DNA from: Dendronephthya gigantea
Lineage: Eukaryota; Cnidaria; Anthozoa; Malacalcyonacea; Nephtheidae
Direction of reading: 5' to 3'
Assembly (NCBI RefSeq): GCF_004324835.1
Contig: NW_021163013.1
Coordinates: 3,824,001 to 3,888,000, forward strand
Length of the DNA stretch: 64,000 nt
The translations under genes and the position numbers were made by a program. Positions 37,591-50,056 of this stretch are shown piece by piece. Each line of letters starts with the position of its first letter. Position 1 is the first letter of the stretch. The notes under the pieces are model-generated. The model did no database searches, had not been told where the DNA came from, and saw only the letters and a list, made by a program, of their open reading frames with translations.

Positions 37591-38574
37591 GGAAAAACTT
37601 GCGTCAATCCTGCCTGTAATTAGCAATTAAAATCTCGAAATCTCAAAAAAAAAGTGACTTCATTGCGCTTCGGTTCTTCTCATAACAACGCAAAGCCCGC
37701 AAAGTTGAATATTGCCTAATTTCGCATGTTTCGGCTAAGATTCGGTTAAAATTTTAGTGAAAAATCATACTAAGTTCATAAAAATCACACTAAAATCATG
37801 GTTAAAACCAGTAATGCTCATGCATGACTGGTTTTAACCATGATTTTAGATACAAATATACAGCTTAAGAAAGTTTAAAATTTGAAAAAGTTAAAATGTA
37901 AACAGTTTGTTCACGACTTGACATAATCTTTAACTTGTGTTGTTTCACAACAAGGTGGCATTTCGTTTTGAACCAGTCGGCGTATTTGTTCACATTTTTC
38001 AGGCTACGCCAATCAGAGTGCCTAAATTTTTAATGCTTCATGTAAAATGGTAAATAATGCACCCTTTTAACAGAAGTAGTCAAAATTTATGCGTTTTGTA
38101 AACAAATGTAAAAAAATTTGCGGATTGGTCTAAAACTAAATAATTAAATGAAAATCAGTGTATCTTTTGAAAACTTATTTTAACGACCCTGGTAGTTCGA
38201 GAATCGATCTTTAAGAGGAGAAGAAAGCAGAGAAGAAACGAAGGCTGCCTGTGACTTTTGACATTATCTATTCAACATTAATTTTATCTTAATCCTACTA
38301 TAAAGCTTTCTTATGATTACTATTCTTTGGAGGACGGATTTTGTATGTTTGTTGGGTTGAAGTCTCCAGTAACTTCAACTTGAAACCCAAAGTCTTTAGG
38401 GCCCCTTCAAGAATGAAAGATTTTAAAAAACCAACTATATCCGAATATAAATTATTTTCGAAACAATGAGATGAAACCACCTAACTACTCCTTTGGTATG
38501 GCTCTGGTTGTACTGTGGCAACTGGGGCCCTCTTCACGAAATCAGGAAACAATGATTGCTGCGAATTAAATCAT

Positions 38575-38683
38575 TTTATTTTCAAATGTCTTTGTGTGAA
38601 CAAAACCTTCCAGCAAATGGTTGCACAAAGATTTGACCAAATGCTGTCATAATCACTAAAAACACATGTCATTAAAATGCTTA
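38575..38683 (-). promoter_or_regulatory. Conserved 3' block of G6
   Basis: Same block as at 14697 (cttccagcaaatggttgcac). Inverted-repeat arms lie at about 38737-38760 and 39004-39028. Confidence 0.55.
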
Positions 38684-39121
38684 ACATATCAGGATTATAT
38701 GCCTACAGTATAATTACGATAACTTTAGAGTCGGAAACATTTCATGAGACAAGGCAATTTCGTTTCCTGTCCAGAAATATGCTTCGCTTTTTATATTATA
38801 AATGAGGAAACTGATGAAAGCTTGCGGAAAAATGTTGAGATTTTTCACATTTGAAGAGACAAGGCAAAAAAGCTAAGCTTTTGCCCTGAAAAGCTAAATT
38901 GCAATTGCTACTTACAACTGCTTAATTGATGACATTACTCTTATGTAGGTATGAACATTCAGATAACATTGAAAAGCGCGATCTAACATCACGATCTAAT
39001 TTGTGTAAATCAATTGCATTATCTCTCGAAAATTTTGAGAGTTTTAATTCGGTGATCATATACGCTTCTACGATTTTCTTTAAAATTATTTTATTTCTAC
39101 AGTCTCTTATTGAAGTGGCTT

Positions 39122-42040
39122 CTATTTCTTCATTGCAAAGAACCGTTCAATAATTTCATCTTGACTCTAGACAAGTACATTAATACTATAATTTTTTGAA
39201 AAAACGAATCTAGAATTTGTAAAGGGGCGTTATGTTTGCATCCTGGGGAGGTGATTAGCGCGACAATTGCATGGGAGTGTACATTCATACATTCGGTTGT
39301 GCCCATTGAACTGCGCAGTGGCGTACGGTAGATGATTAATGGGAGGGAGGGTGGTTGGTGGGCGCACATATTCAAGATTATTTTCTTTTAAAAATTCATG
39401 GTCTTTATGTGTCTGTTAACACGAATATATGAATATGTGCCCCCCCCCCAATTATCGTCTCCCTAACGCCACTGGAATTGCGGGTTGTCGTATCCCCGCT
39501 GATTTCAGAGGATGTTCGGACTATATGATCGGTCATCATTACACCAACTACTAAATGTTGATTGGAAGAGAGGTATCTCGAGGATGTTCATCAGCTTCTC
39601 GACGACCATGATAAGAGGGTTTTACTTTAAATAACATTTTTACCTAATCCGCAAGTTTGAGAACATGCGAGTTTCACGTGGACCAATCATCTTTTCTCAT
39701 TTTCCCTCCACATAATACGATAAATGTTCAGAAAAGCTGACCAATCTCTTGCAATGTTCACACAATCAACCTAAATTACTTGCAACATATAAGGAAACAA
39801 AAAAAAGTCGGGGAAACATAATCCTACTCACCCCTACGTCTCTCTTTCTTTCAACCTTTAGTTCTTGACTGGACAAAATTGTCAAAGACTTTTTATCGAT
39901 TTACAACGAAATAAAATAATTTTCAAAAGAGTTGGGACAGGTAACCAAATAACTGATTTATAACACAAACCCAGCTCCCCCGCGACCCCTTTTCAATGTT
40001 GTGCCCGGTGTTCCAAATGAATTTATTCGCACCAGGTAAATAAGTCACTTGATTCCGGATAAAAGACAGACTGTAGACTGTTTATATTTTGTTAATATAC
40101 CGTTTGCCAAAACGGTGGCAGAAGACTTATTTAAAAATCAAATTATATGTATGCTTTGTGTTTTAGCTCAGTTCAACGATGATTTCTGTGAATCAACTTA
40201 TGCCATTAATTTGATACACTTGCCATTTGTAATACACTTTTCGAAGATCATTATTACGTCACAAATACGTTTTGCCCTGTGACGGTACCAAAGGCATATC
40301 AATGGCCCACTAGCATAATAGACCAACTTTTGATTTAGGTGACAAAAAGGGAATTTCCGAAAAGAGCATACTATTTATACTCAAGACTTAGTAAAACTGC
40401 CAAGTTTGGCAGCAACATATTGTTAAGTACCGAAGATGGTAAATTTTGTATACTTCTGTAATATGCCTGGAAGTGTGTAACTAAATGAATTAGTTACACG
40501 CTTTCGCTCGTAATAAAAAAAGTATGGTAAGATCATAAGTTGGCCCATTATGCAAGTGGTCCGTTGACATAATTAGTTGTTGACTGGCGCAATATTAGTT
40601 AATCCGTCTGATCTGTATAATTTAATTATCGGATTTCATAAAGGATACCGCGATTCATCAACAACATCGTTGAAAACTTCTCTTGCCTAAAAAAGTTAAA
40701 AAAGCAATTAAAGCGTTTTATTGAATCATGGTTGTCAGCTGTTATCACTTATCTCGCAGACAATAACAACAACCTAGCGAGTTTAAACGGTATAGCTGAT
40801 CTGAGATGACGGAGAAATTATTGACTGTTAATTTTCTGGTACAATTTTCATAAACGGCACACGGACTCTATAGCGAATATATTTGCATAAACTGCACACA
40901 GAGACTCAAAAACGAACTAAACAACAAATTTTTTTCAAATGCTCTTCAAAATTGTACTCGCCCCAGTTTTTTCCACATCACACGTGCTGACAACGCTCTC
41001 TCAAATTTTAAGTGAGTTTTTTGCAATTATCTTTATAATTTATTGGCATTTCTTTGCCTCATTTTTACCCGGGCATGTCTGATAAGCGAACGAAGATAAA
41101 TAATTATTTAAAATACTGACTAGGTTATTAACTCGTGACGAGTTCGGACAAATTTTTTCATAAATACCTGCCGTTTGTTCAATCGTGTGCGGCACGGGCT
41201 TTGCAGAGAGCCACCTTTCAGGCCTTTTCACTACATATAAGAAAAATCGACATCGACTATCATATGGTTTAGTTTCCTAGGCCTAGTCATTTTAAAGACG
41301 GAACCTGTCGTGTTGCAGTCCGGAAATATACATTCTCAGGTAAACCGTCTTGGATCAAGCAGACGAAATGGGCCGAAAAAATAAAAACAAACAAGTATAA
41401 ATACAGAAACTACAAGAACACAGAAATATATATAATAAGAAATGAATTAGTATATATAATCGAGGAAAGAGAATATATACGATACGATGTATTGAGGGCC
41501 CAGTTGTAAAAGACTAGTTAACTTTTAACTTTATAGTTAAGGACAGAATTGCCAACCCAATGTATCCATCCAACTGTTCATGTCGTAAGTATCCGTGATT
41601 TAGATTATTTTAAACTTTTACGTGCGCATACGCATGTCAAAAAACGCGGCAGTAGAAAGCAGCTGTGATATATAGCCATTTCGACAATTATTTATGAGTA
41701 TGCGCTGGCGCATGGCTGTACATGTCTGCGCAATTAAAATCAATACAATAATCGGTTTTATTCTGCGGCCATTTGGTAAAAATTAGCCGTCTATAGAAAA
41801 CCAGCCTTAAAAATATAGCCGTTGGCTTCAAATAACATATAACAACAAGCGAAGAGTTGGATATTTTGTATCATCCAATTTTTAATGTATCATCGCGTCA
41901 AACGACCTTTCCGGATTTATCAAATAATCTTTGTTCAGAGAAAGCATATAATTGTCACTTACATTAGTATTGGCATCTGTCAAAGTAAGATAGGTGAAGA
42001 TTAACAACAATAAAACTGCGTTCAGGCGAAACGAAGCCAT
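39122..42040 (-). CDS. G6: small secreted peptide gene, family member 6
   Basis: Signal-peptide exon 41963-42040 (26 codons, MASFRLNAVLLLLIFTYLTL then TDANTN), with a GTAAGT donor. Middle exon-like block near 41169-41230. Basic exon 39832-39868 encodes QELKVERKRDVG. Terminal exon 39122-39166 encodes SQDEIIERFFAMKK and stops. The 37-nt basic exon has the same length as in G7. The downstream half lies in unit 2; the upstream half lies past the homology, so G6 is the full version of partial G3. Predicted secreted, function unknown. Confidence 0.62.
39316..39474. mobile_element. hAT-like MITE, unit 2 copy of 26472-26616
   Basis: The ends are cagtggcgtacgg and aacgccactg. Flanks gaactgcg (39308-39315) and gaattgcg (39475-39482) match at 7 of 8 bases. 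Confidence 0.75.
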
Positions 42041-43130
42041 GCTTTGGTGCTTGATGTTATACTTACAGCTTGTGCAATTTGCGGAGTACTACTTTAGAAT
42101 ATGACGCTCCTTGAAATAGTATCGCCCCTTAAGGCCCTTATTACTAAATGTCTTTGTTTTTCAAGAATTCTTATTGAGGTCACGACTGGCAGAATAATAT
42201 CACACAACAGCATAAATACGCAAAAGTGAGCCAGTGAATATATACATTACGTGAGGAAAGAAAGCGGTAGAGAAAATGTTAAATATGACAAAATGTTCAC
42301 ATGATGGGCGAATGCATTTGTCTAGATGCGGTATTTCAAATACAGCTGAAATTTGACACATGGCCACAAAGCCTTTTTTGTTTCAATTCAAATATCGAGT
42401 TTCAATTAAGTGGCTTAATTCTTCGAAATTCTTCTTTTTTATAAATAAACAGATAATTTAACGGATTATAGAACAGATAAACTCTACCATCGGTAAATTG
42501 CATGGTTTAAAAGCTCAAAAATTTAGGAAAGCAGAGAGAGGAGGTTCCGTGCAAGGCGATGAATTTAAATTAAGCAATACGAGAGCCGACTTTGTTAAAG
42601 AGTTAATCAAAAGTTTATGAAAATCCGGTAAAATCTGTATCGACTGTTACTAATTTAATTCAATTGCATAGACCTATTCGAAAAAGAGCAAGAGGTCTGT
42701 TTCGAGTTACGAGAAAACGAGGCTTGCCAGATTTTCTTTGCTGCATTTTAAAGTTATTTGTGTTTATTCTCACACTTTCATGCTGGACCTGTTACAAGCT
42801 ACATGCACAAGAGCGAAGTTATTCCGGTCAAAATTTTGAAATATACAGATAATTTTAAAATTTTAATTGCCTCGTTTTCGCGTAACTCGCTCTCTTTGGA
42901 ATAGGTTTATGCAATATCATATATTTTCTTTCGAATTTGAGCCTGTCTACAGGTTGACAACCTATGAATAGAAATGCAAATTCAATTCAGATTTATTATA
43001 ATATCGATGGATAGGGCGCATTATCTCGTTGGTATAAGTCAATCTCATCGACTAAGGAAAGGGTGAATGACTGAATGTATTGTGGACACTTTTGCTAGTC
43101 GAGAAACAGTGATTAATGCAAATCATATTC
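42041..43130. other. Intergenic between G6 and G7; no gene seen
   Basis: No exon, RNA gene or transposon ends were recognised. G6's promoter should lie at the left side, but the CRE-like site of G1, G2, G4 and G5 is not obvious here. Confidence 0.5.
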
Positions 43131-43132
43131 AT

Positions 43133-43236
43133 TTTATTTCAAATGTCTTTGTGTGAACAGAGCTTCCAGCAAATGGTTTCACAAAGTTTTGACCAAATGC
43201 TGTCATAATCACTAAGAACAATGTCATTAAAATGCT
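43133..43236 (-). promoter_or_regulatory. Conserved 3' block of G7
   Basis: Despite the divergence of the G7 coding exons, this block stays close to the others (cttccagcaaatggtttcac, ctgtcataatcactaag). It is preceded by atgcaaatca, an octamer-like motif. Inverted-repeat arms lie at about 43303-43322 and 43487-43506. Confidence 0.6.
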
Positions 43237-43615
43237 GAATCTATCAAAATTTATACCCAAGAAAATACCCTTCGATCAAAATAACTTTAGTTTAAAACAT
43301 TATAAGAGATAAGGCAACCTGGTGTTTTAGTGCAAAAAATTGTTACGCTATACTTGTACTTTAATTAAGGAAACTCCTAGAAAAAAATCATTTTAAGCAA
43401 TTTCGATGAAAAAAGTTCAAAGTTCACTCGTGTGATGATTAAACAAGAAGAATGCGCAATCTAACATTTTCACCAATTTTTTTAAATCAATGGCCTTATC
43501 TCTTGTATTGCTGATCTTTTAAGTAATCATGCATATGCAAATTAATTTATCACGATATTATTTTAAAAATATTCCCCATGTCCGATGTCTTCTGCACTCT
43601 TCACCGCGGTTTTTC

Positions 43616-46600
43616 TTAACTCTTTTTTCTCATCGCAACGAACCGTTCAATAATATCATCTCGCCTCTATATATAAAAGCAAATTTGATACTATATTAAC
43701 GGGAATTATATAACAGGTATATTAACGATTGAGCGTCGACCGTTTAGGACAGCGGACGGCAGGATTTTCTTCTTGACAACAATACTGCACCACTATGCAC
43801 GCGACGGCTATAACTTAATGAACTCAATATGTGAACTGGAGCACATTAACACGGTCGATAACGTGGCGATATGGTCGACGGTCGCACCACGAAAAGCAAT
43901 TATTTTTTTACGTTTTTATCCCAAATTAAATTTTTCGTTAGCACATATCCATTAATTAGCAGCGCTTTTCAGGTACACTGACTCTAAAAAACTAAATAGT
44001 TGTAGTCTGAGCACGTCACAGCGTTGAGTACATGGCGCGCGCCAGTTGTGCAAACGGCGTTTAGCTGAAACGGGTGAATGCATGGGTTCAAAATAATCTA
44101 TTTATTTAACAACCGAGCTGAAATTAATTTATTGCATAAGAGGTTGATTGAGTTATCACAAGGTGTATAAAAGTATTGTAAAATTTTAACTTATTATCGT
44201 TTAAGCTAAAAGCCCGGGACTAGTCGACTGTTATGGAGATTTCAATTGTTATTATATATTTCTTTAAAAAGCTGGTATATTCAGTTTTGATTTCTTTAAT
44301 AGAAATATAATCATAAATCTCTCTATATACTCACCTCTGCATCTCTTTTCCATTTTACCTTTAGCTCGGAACTTAACAAGATTGTTAAAGATTTTTTTAT
44401 AGGCTGATAGAGGGATATGCATGGTCTCAGATTTATTGAGCTTATGAAAACTTAGATTTGCGCTAAATTTGCCGCAGTAAACTTAAAGCAAACTTGATCA
44501 TAGCTTGTTCAAATTATTCAGTAATTATATACTACAGGTCAAGTAAATTAAAAATTCTTTCTTATACATGCAACTGTCAGATTTTATGCTGCCAAAGTTC
44601 AAAATTTCAAATTGCTAATGGTCGTTTGTACGAATGTGGCAATCGCCACCGTTGCCATGGTTGCAAATGGGGAATCGCCGGATTTTTGCTGCATTGGAAA
44701 TTTGACTTCCGTCCTATACCTACACACTCCATACTCATTCCTGCATGGATAAAAACGGGTTTTATATTGTTGCTGTATGTATTACTTTAAATTTTTAAAC
44801 TGCTTCAAAGCTACATGTATACGCTTAATTAACTATATAGACCGCCTGGGGATATATTTTCTTATCACTAAATCAAAGAGTAATCCTATCTCAAAATTAT
44901 TGACGGCTTATACATACTGTGATCTTACATGCATGTGATCATAAATCTAAATGAGGTTTGAAACATGCTAAATTTACGCAATCCGAATCAAGTAGCCTAC
45001 TCATTGATATGATGTAACTCTCCCCCGGTGCGATGTGTAGTGCGCTTTTGACTAGATGTTACGAATTTTGGGATGCTCTTTCCAGCTGTATATCTTAGAA
45101 CCGACAAATATTTCTACCTCAGCATTTAGTTCAATAGTCCATTGCATCAAAGTTGTCCTCCGACCGAAGTTAAAATGACAAAGGCAGCGCAAAAACTAAG
45201 ATTGGAGCAGAATATAGAGTATGCATGATATTCGTTCTGCTCGAGGTTCTGTCTGACTACATACTGCTTTATCAATGACAGACCACATTCCATACGTTCA
45301 TACGTTAGAAGTGAATTAGATCCGACAAAATATTTCGGTGAACAGACCTTTGCTATATAGTCAGGCTTTCGAATTTGCGCAAAGTTCAATCAATGTCAAC
45401 CACTGACCCCTATTGAGTTACCCCTAATATTAACAGTTTCGTATTATGTTTCGTGAATACAATTTAATGAAATAATGAATAGATTTATAGCAAAGACTTT
45501 TAATGAAAAGGATACGTTTTCTCAGCGTCATCTTTGACCACTGCTCCAGCCTAAATAAGTCAACATGTAAAGCATTTTTCTAAATCACCTGATGGAATAG
45601 TCTCGGACGTCTATGTACTATCTATAGCCTTAATATCTAGCGATCTTGTGAGCTATAAACCCGTGGGCAATTAAAATTTGTTTTCGGCAGTTGAATACAA
45701 ATCGTTGTGTTTTTCAAGTCCCCTACATTTCTTATTCCTAATTAGCAAAACAGGACTAAAAATCGGCATGGTAAACAAACATATTCAACTACAAAGGAAT
45801 TATTGATTTCTACTTCTGTGTGTATGCCACCGTGGCGTGATTCGTGCATGTTAGTGTAATGGTGTTGTTGCATGCATGCATTGTTTACTGCTTTAGACCA
45901 GAAATTAGACAAAAATTTACAGCACATTTGCCTCTCAGTTATGCCTTTGTCGCCAATACTATTTGCCTTTACACGCACGAACCCACATTTAACGTTTGAC
46001 AAGACTGAATTGGAACCCCGTGACAACCGCAGATACTGTATATCCTCTCGACTGAGAGAATATAAACTTTCATTGTTTTACACCGAGTCGTTCGATTGAG
46101 CTGGACTTGACTCCCTTATGGATCAGAGAGCACGTGATTTCTGTGCCACACTCAGTGAGCACGGTCAATTGAAGTGGGCTTTTCAATATACAGGGTGAGT
46201 AAAAAAAACTGACACCTTTGAAATTCAAATTAGGAGGGGAACTTATGGCTGGAATTTGACAATTCCCATTGTGTACAATCAACAAGACGTGGTTAATTAA
46301 TTCGAAAGTCTTTAAACCAATTGAACTAATTCAACGTTCGTTTTTATTACAGAGCTTAGATGGGTTCACTTTTTTGATATGCTTCGTATACCCACGAGAT
46401 ATTTTAGGCAACTTCTGTCACATTACAGCCGATTACAGACACATTGCAGCTAATTTGAATTTCAAAGGTGTTAGTTTTTTTTTACTCACCCTGTATATAA
46501 ACTGCAGTTGAGTGATGGCGCTCTTAACCTGGCTACGCGGCCAATGCATGTATATAGTTCTTCATGCATTAAAAAGAAATATATGTACCTGTTGCAGTTC

Positions 46601-47028
46601 CTGTCAGAGGCTGGCATCACCGCTTTTTTGTCAGGACTATATAAAAGAATTATTTAGCTATTTTGCAAGCTTTGCTGGACCGATTTATCTACACGTTAAT
46701 ACACTTTTTTCGATTTATGTACACGTTATACCAGATTTAACGAGATATAACGTTATACCAGATATATATTTATATATATCGGTTGCAAATATATTATCAT
46801 GCAAGTCATTGCATGCAGTTGATAACTCCATGATCATATCATTCAGGGCAATATTACTTGGTTGCGCATTTCACCTTTTTAATTCTGAAGCGAATATCGT
46901 TATATTTATACAGACAACATCACAATCTCGCAAGCTATACTTACAACAAACGTTTTCTGAACATCAGCCGTAGTTAGGGTGGTTAAAAGAATCAACAATA
47001 GACCAGTTGTAAGCCAAAACGAAGCCAT
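43616..47028 (-). CDS. G7: diverged small secreted peptide gene, family member 7
   Basis: Signal-peptide exon 46945-47028 (28 codons, MASFWLTTGLLLILLTTLTT then ADVQKTFV), phase-0 GTAAGT donor. Basic exon 44335-44371 encodes SELKVKWKRDAE. Terminal exon 43616-43666 encodes RRDDIIERFVAMRKKS and stops. It is the most divergent copy and the first in transcription order. The long first intron (about 2.6 kb) holds a Tc1-type MITE at 46191-46493; I see nothing else in it. The fixed exon pattern across G1-G7 is the main argument that these are genes. Confidence 0.6.
46191..46493. mobile_element. Tc1/mariner-type MITE, 303 bp
   Basis: The ends are cagggtgagtaaaaaaaact and the inverted version ending tttactcaccctg; similarity continues through gacacctttgaaattcaaat. 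TA flanks both ends. It shares termini with the relic starting at 47233 and is probably a deletion derivative of that family. Confidence 0.85.
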
Positions 47029-47232
47029 ATTTTGGTGTCTGGTCTAAATTCTGACCAGTACAACCTTTGCACCTACGAATGATGATAAGTTGAAATGCTA
47101 TACTTTTAATACCAAAAAAGTCTCTCGTCAGCAACTCTTGAAACGTGCTGATTGGTGGAATGATGTGACCTTGGTGTCCATGCGACTGTAGTTTGCCCAG
47201 TTGGTATTTGAAGGTTTCACATTACTCCAATA

Positions 47233-48560
47233 CAGGGTGAGTAAAAAAACTGACACCTTTGACCTTTGAAATTCAAATTTGTGATAGAAGTTGCCTAAAA
47301 TATCTCATGGGTACATGAAGCATATCTAAATAAGTGGAACTATTAATTAACCTAAAACATAAAGTTTGTTTCCTTTGGGAGTTAAAATGCATTCTAATCG
47401 AGAATTAATAAAACTGTAGAAATTTGCCTGAAACTCTACGAGTTTTTTTAATCAGTCATGTCACTTCATCAAATACAAAATGGTGCAACTAACAACAGAA
47501 TAACGAGTATTTGTTGTAACAAATGTTATCCTGACACAAAATGTAAGAGAAGTGCAAAACGCATTCAGAATAAGAGTTGCCGAAAGGAATCCTCCTGCAC
47601 GAAACACAATTTTGGATAACGTGAGAAAATATCAAAACACGGGAACAAGCCTTAAAGAAACGAGGGCAATTCAGGCAGAAGTAGAAGAGAAAGAAGTGAG
47701 GAAAATATTGACGGAGTAACAGAGCTGCTAGAGCAAAACCCACATGTGAGTTATCGTCAGAATCCCATCGCAGTTTCGCAAACAACATTCAACAGGATAA
47801 CAAGACTGGACTTGCGCTGGCATCCTTACCGCATGCATGTACGACACGAGCTGACGGAAAACGACTGGCCACGTCGCCTGCGCTGTTCGGAGTGCAGCCA
47901 AAACGAAAACTTTTTGCAGCGATTCTTTTTTGGAGACGAAGCGGGATTTGAAATGAACGGGCAAGTAAACACGCATAATGTACGTGAGTATGCACCGAAA
48001 GGAAATCCTTTTGGCGTTTAACTTTGACAGATCGAGTGAACTGAGCAGGAGTTTGCGGTGAGGGTTTAATTTAATTGGGACCTATTTTTTTATGCAAATG
48101 TAGACGGCTGCGCCTATCTTTGTATGCTGAATGACTTTGCCGTTCCACAACTGGCAAACCATTTCAACAACCAGTATTGGGAGGGAACGTTTCGGGGCCT
48201 GTGGTGGGCGCAAGACGGCGCTCCTGCACATCGCCTTTTGGAGGTCAGATATCGATCGTCTAAACGAAACGTTTGGTGCGAATCGTGTCGTAGGTTTGGG
48301 TCATAATGTGGAGTACGTGGCCCCCTAACTCACCTTAAACTCTGCGATTTTTTTATGTGGGGTTATCTGAAGGATAAAGTGTTTTCCAGACCACCTGCGA
48401 ATATCGAGGAGCTGCGGCAGAAGATAATCGATGAGCGCAACACATTACGCAGCTGCCTGAAATTTTCGACTTTATTTCAAAGTCATCTTCAGACAGAATG
48501 AAATGCAATACTTTACAATGCTATATGCAACACAGAGAGGAAGCGCGCCTGTTAATCCAG
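47233..48560 (+). mobile_element. Tc1/mariner-like transposon relic
   Basis: The left terminus (cagggtgagtaaaaaaactg after a TA) matches the nearby MITE. Downstream are plus-strand transposase remnants: a helix-turn-helix-like region, WPRRLRCSECSQNENFLQ, FFGDEAGFEMNGQVN and WAQDGAPAHR, matching the W-QDGAPAH signature of mariner and IS630-type DDE/D transposases. The coding sequence is spread over three frames (47746-48021, 48124-48306 and 48131-48328), so it is inactive. No matching right terminus was found. Confidence 0.75.
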
Positions 48561-49373
48561 TGTGGGCAGAAGGTGTGTTAATCTAAGCAAGGAAAAACTA
48601 GATAATGTTAGTAATAAAATATATATGCTATATTTACAGCCATGTTAGTTAGAGTATTGATTAAAGAAAAAGAAAGACAGAAAGCGTAGATGTAATAGAA
48701 AGGTTTGTTATGTTTGATTAGGAGTGCTTCACTGAAGAAAGGCTGACAGGCGAGAATACGACACTGAATATCTCATCTCAATTATGCATATAATTTACCG
48801 GTCTTCTTATTAACACGAACTTCGGCGTGGGACTACATATACAACTAATAGAAGATCGTTTATATTACCTGCCGAGTATCAGAAAAGCCGCATTGTCGTT
48901 GAAAAAAAAGGTCGAGCACAGTCTGCCTACCTTTGACTACGATAAGATTCAAAATGTAAATAGATATTCTAGTCATAAAAATTGAAGTTCCGGTACAGAA
49001 CAATCAAATTTACCGTTCAGACTAGAAATGTTGTCCATAATCTTTATTTAGAAATCAAACATGTTATATACAAACAATTATGCACGGGCGTTTCACAGCT
49101 AAACAAGGAAACATTTTGAAACAATATGAACATTGCTTAATTATTGGACACTTGACACTCGGAAACGGTGATAAGAGATTAGTCATTAGTTGAAGTCAGT
49201 GTGGCAACAGCACGAGCCGGAGACACAGTTTTAATACATTTCTATAAGAAAGAAGAAGTTACTGTTGTGGTTCTAATCTAATATATATTACTGGGCTATT
49301 CCCCATACGGCCCCGACGATTCATAGGTATTGCGCTTATAAAAGAAATCCCAAATCCGTCGGGCAGAACTGAA
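48561..49373. other. Intergenic; no gene seen
   Basis: Only a fragment at about 49307-49375 (gccccgacgattcat, aaaagaaatcc, gggcagaactgaat) resembles the interior of the MITE at 5770-5940. Confidence 0.5.
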
Positions 49374-50056
49374 TAATTACTCCGGCGTCAGCGACGGAGT
49401 TGAAAATTCGCCTCGGTTTTGTTTTTTTTGTTTTGTTTTGTGTTTTTTTATTTTGTTTTTTTTTTTTTTTTTTTTTTTATTTTTTTTTTTTATTTCGTCG
49501 TCGCAAGTCTGTAATGGCGCGAAACTAGTATTTAAAATGTGTATGTGATTGGATTTATCTATGTCCAGTCTTGTCTCAAGAGTTGTGGTTTTGGCTAATT
49601 TCCCGATGCGCGATTCGATTTCGCTCGCATGATACGGCAATTCCTCCAAGAGGAACAAATAAACCGTTCTTTTCATGCTTTTCGATTAAGTTTAGACTGA
49701 ATTGGGGTAAGAATATATTTAATACGTGTAGATTCTGGTCCTATTTTAGTAATATCGCTGCTATTTCGCCGTTTAACAAGATGATGTGGTCGTGTATGGG
49801 CGCTATAACTATATAAGCGCGAATTCCAAATGCAAAGTGTAAGACAAAGCGAATGTATCATACCGTTTATTTACATTCTTGAACGATTTAACTTCTATAC
49901 TTTTTAAAGTACGATGTGCTTCTGAATTTCGCGATCGAACATTTAGGTTCGCAAGGCATCTAAATGCGAATATGAACTGTATTGTTTATGTTCAGAAGCT
50001 CTATATTGAAGACTGGCACGTGCGCCGGAGTTAACGCCAGAACAGGCGTCTTGTTT
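49374..50056. repeat. Dispersed repeat copy B
   Basis: Inverted copy of 10725-11415. It contains a long T-rich tract (49432-49493) absent at that length from copy A. It begins taattactccggcg and ends ggcgtcttgttta. Confidence 0.65.

Larger units (their letters stand above)
27460..40170. repeat. Tandem segmental duplication, unit 2
   Basis: Counterpart of 12900-27400. It holds G4, G5 and the 3' part of G6, whose upstream exons continue past the edge of homology near 40170. Insertions found only here are 27515-27909, 28378-30138 and 37358-37590. Confidence 0.85.
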
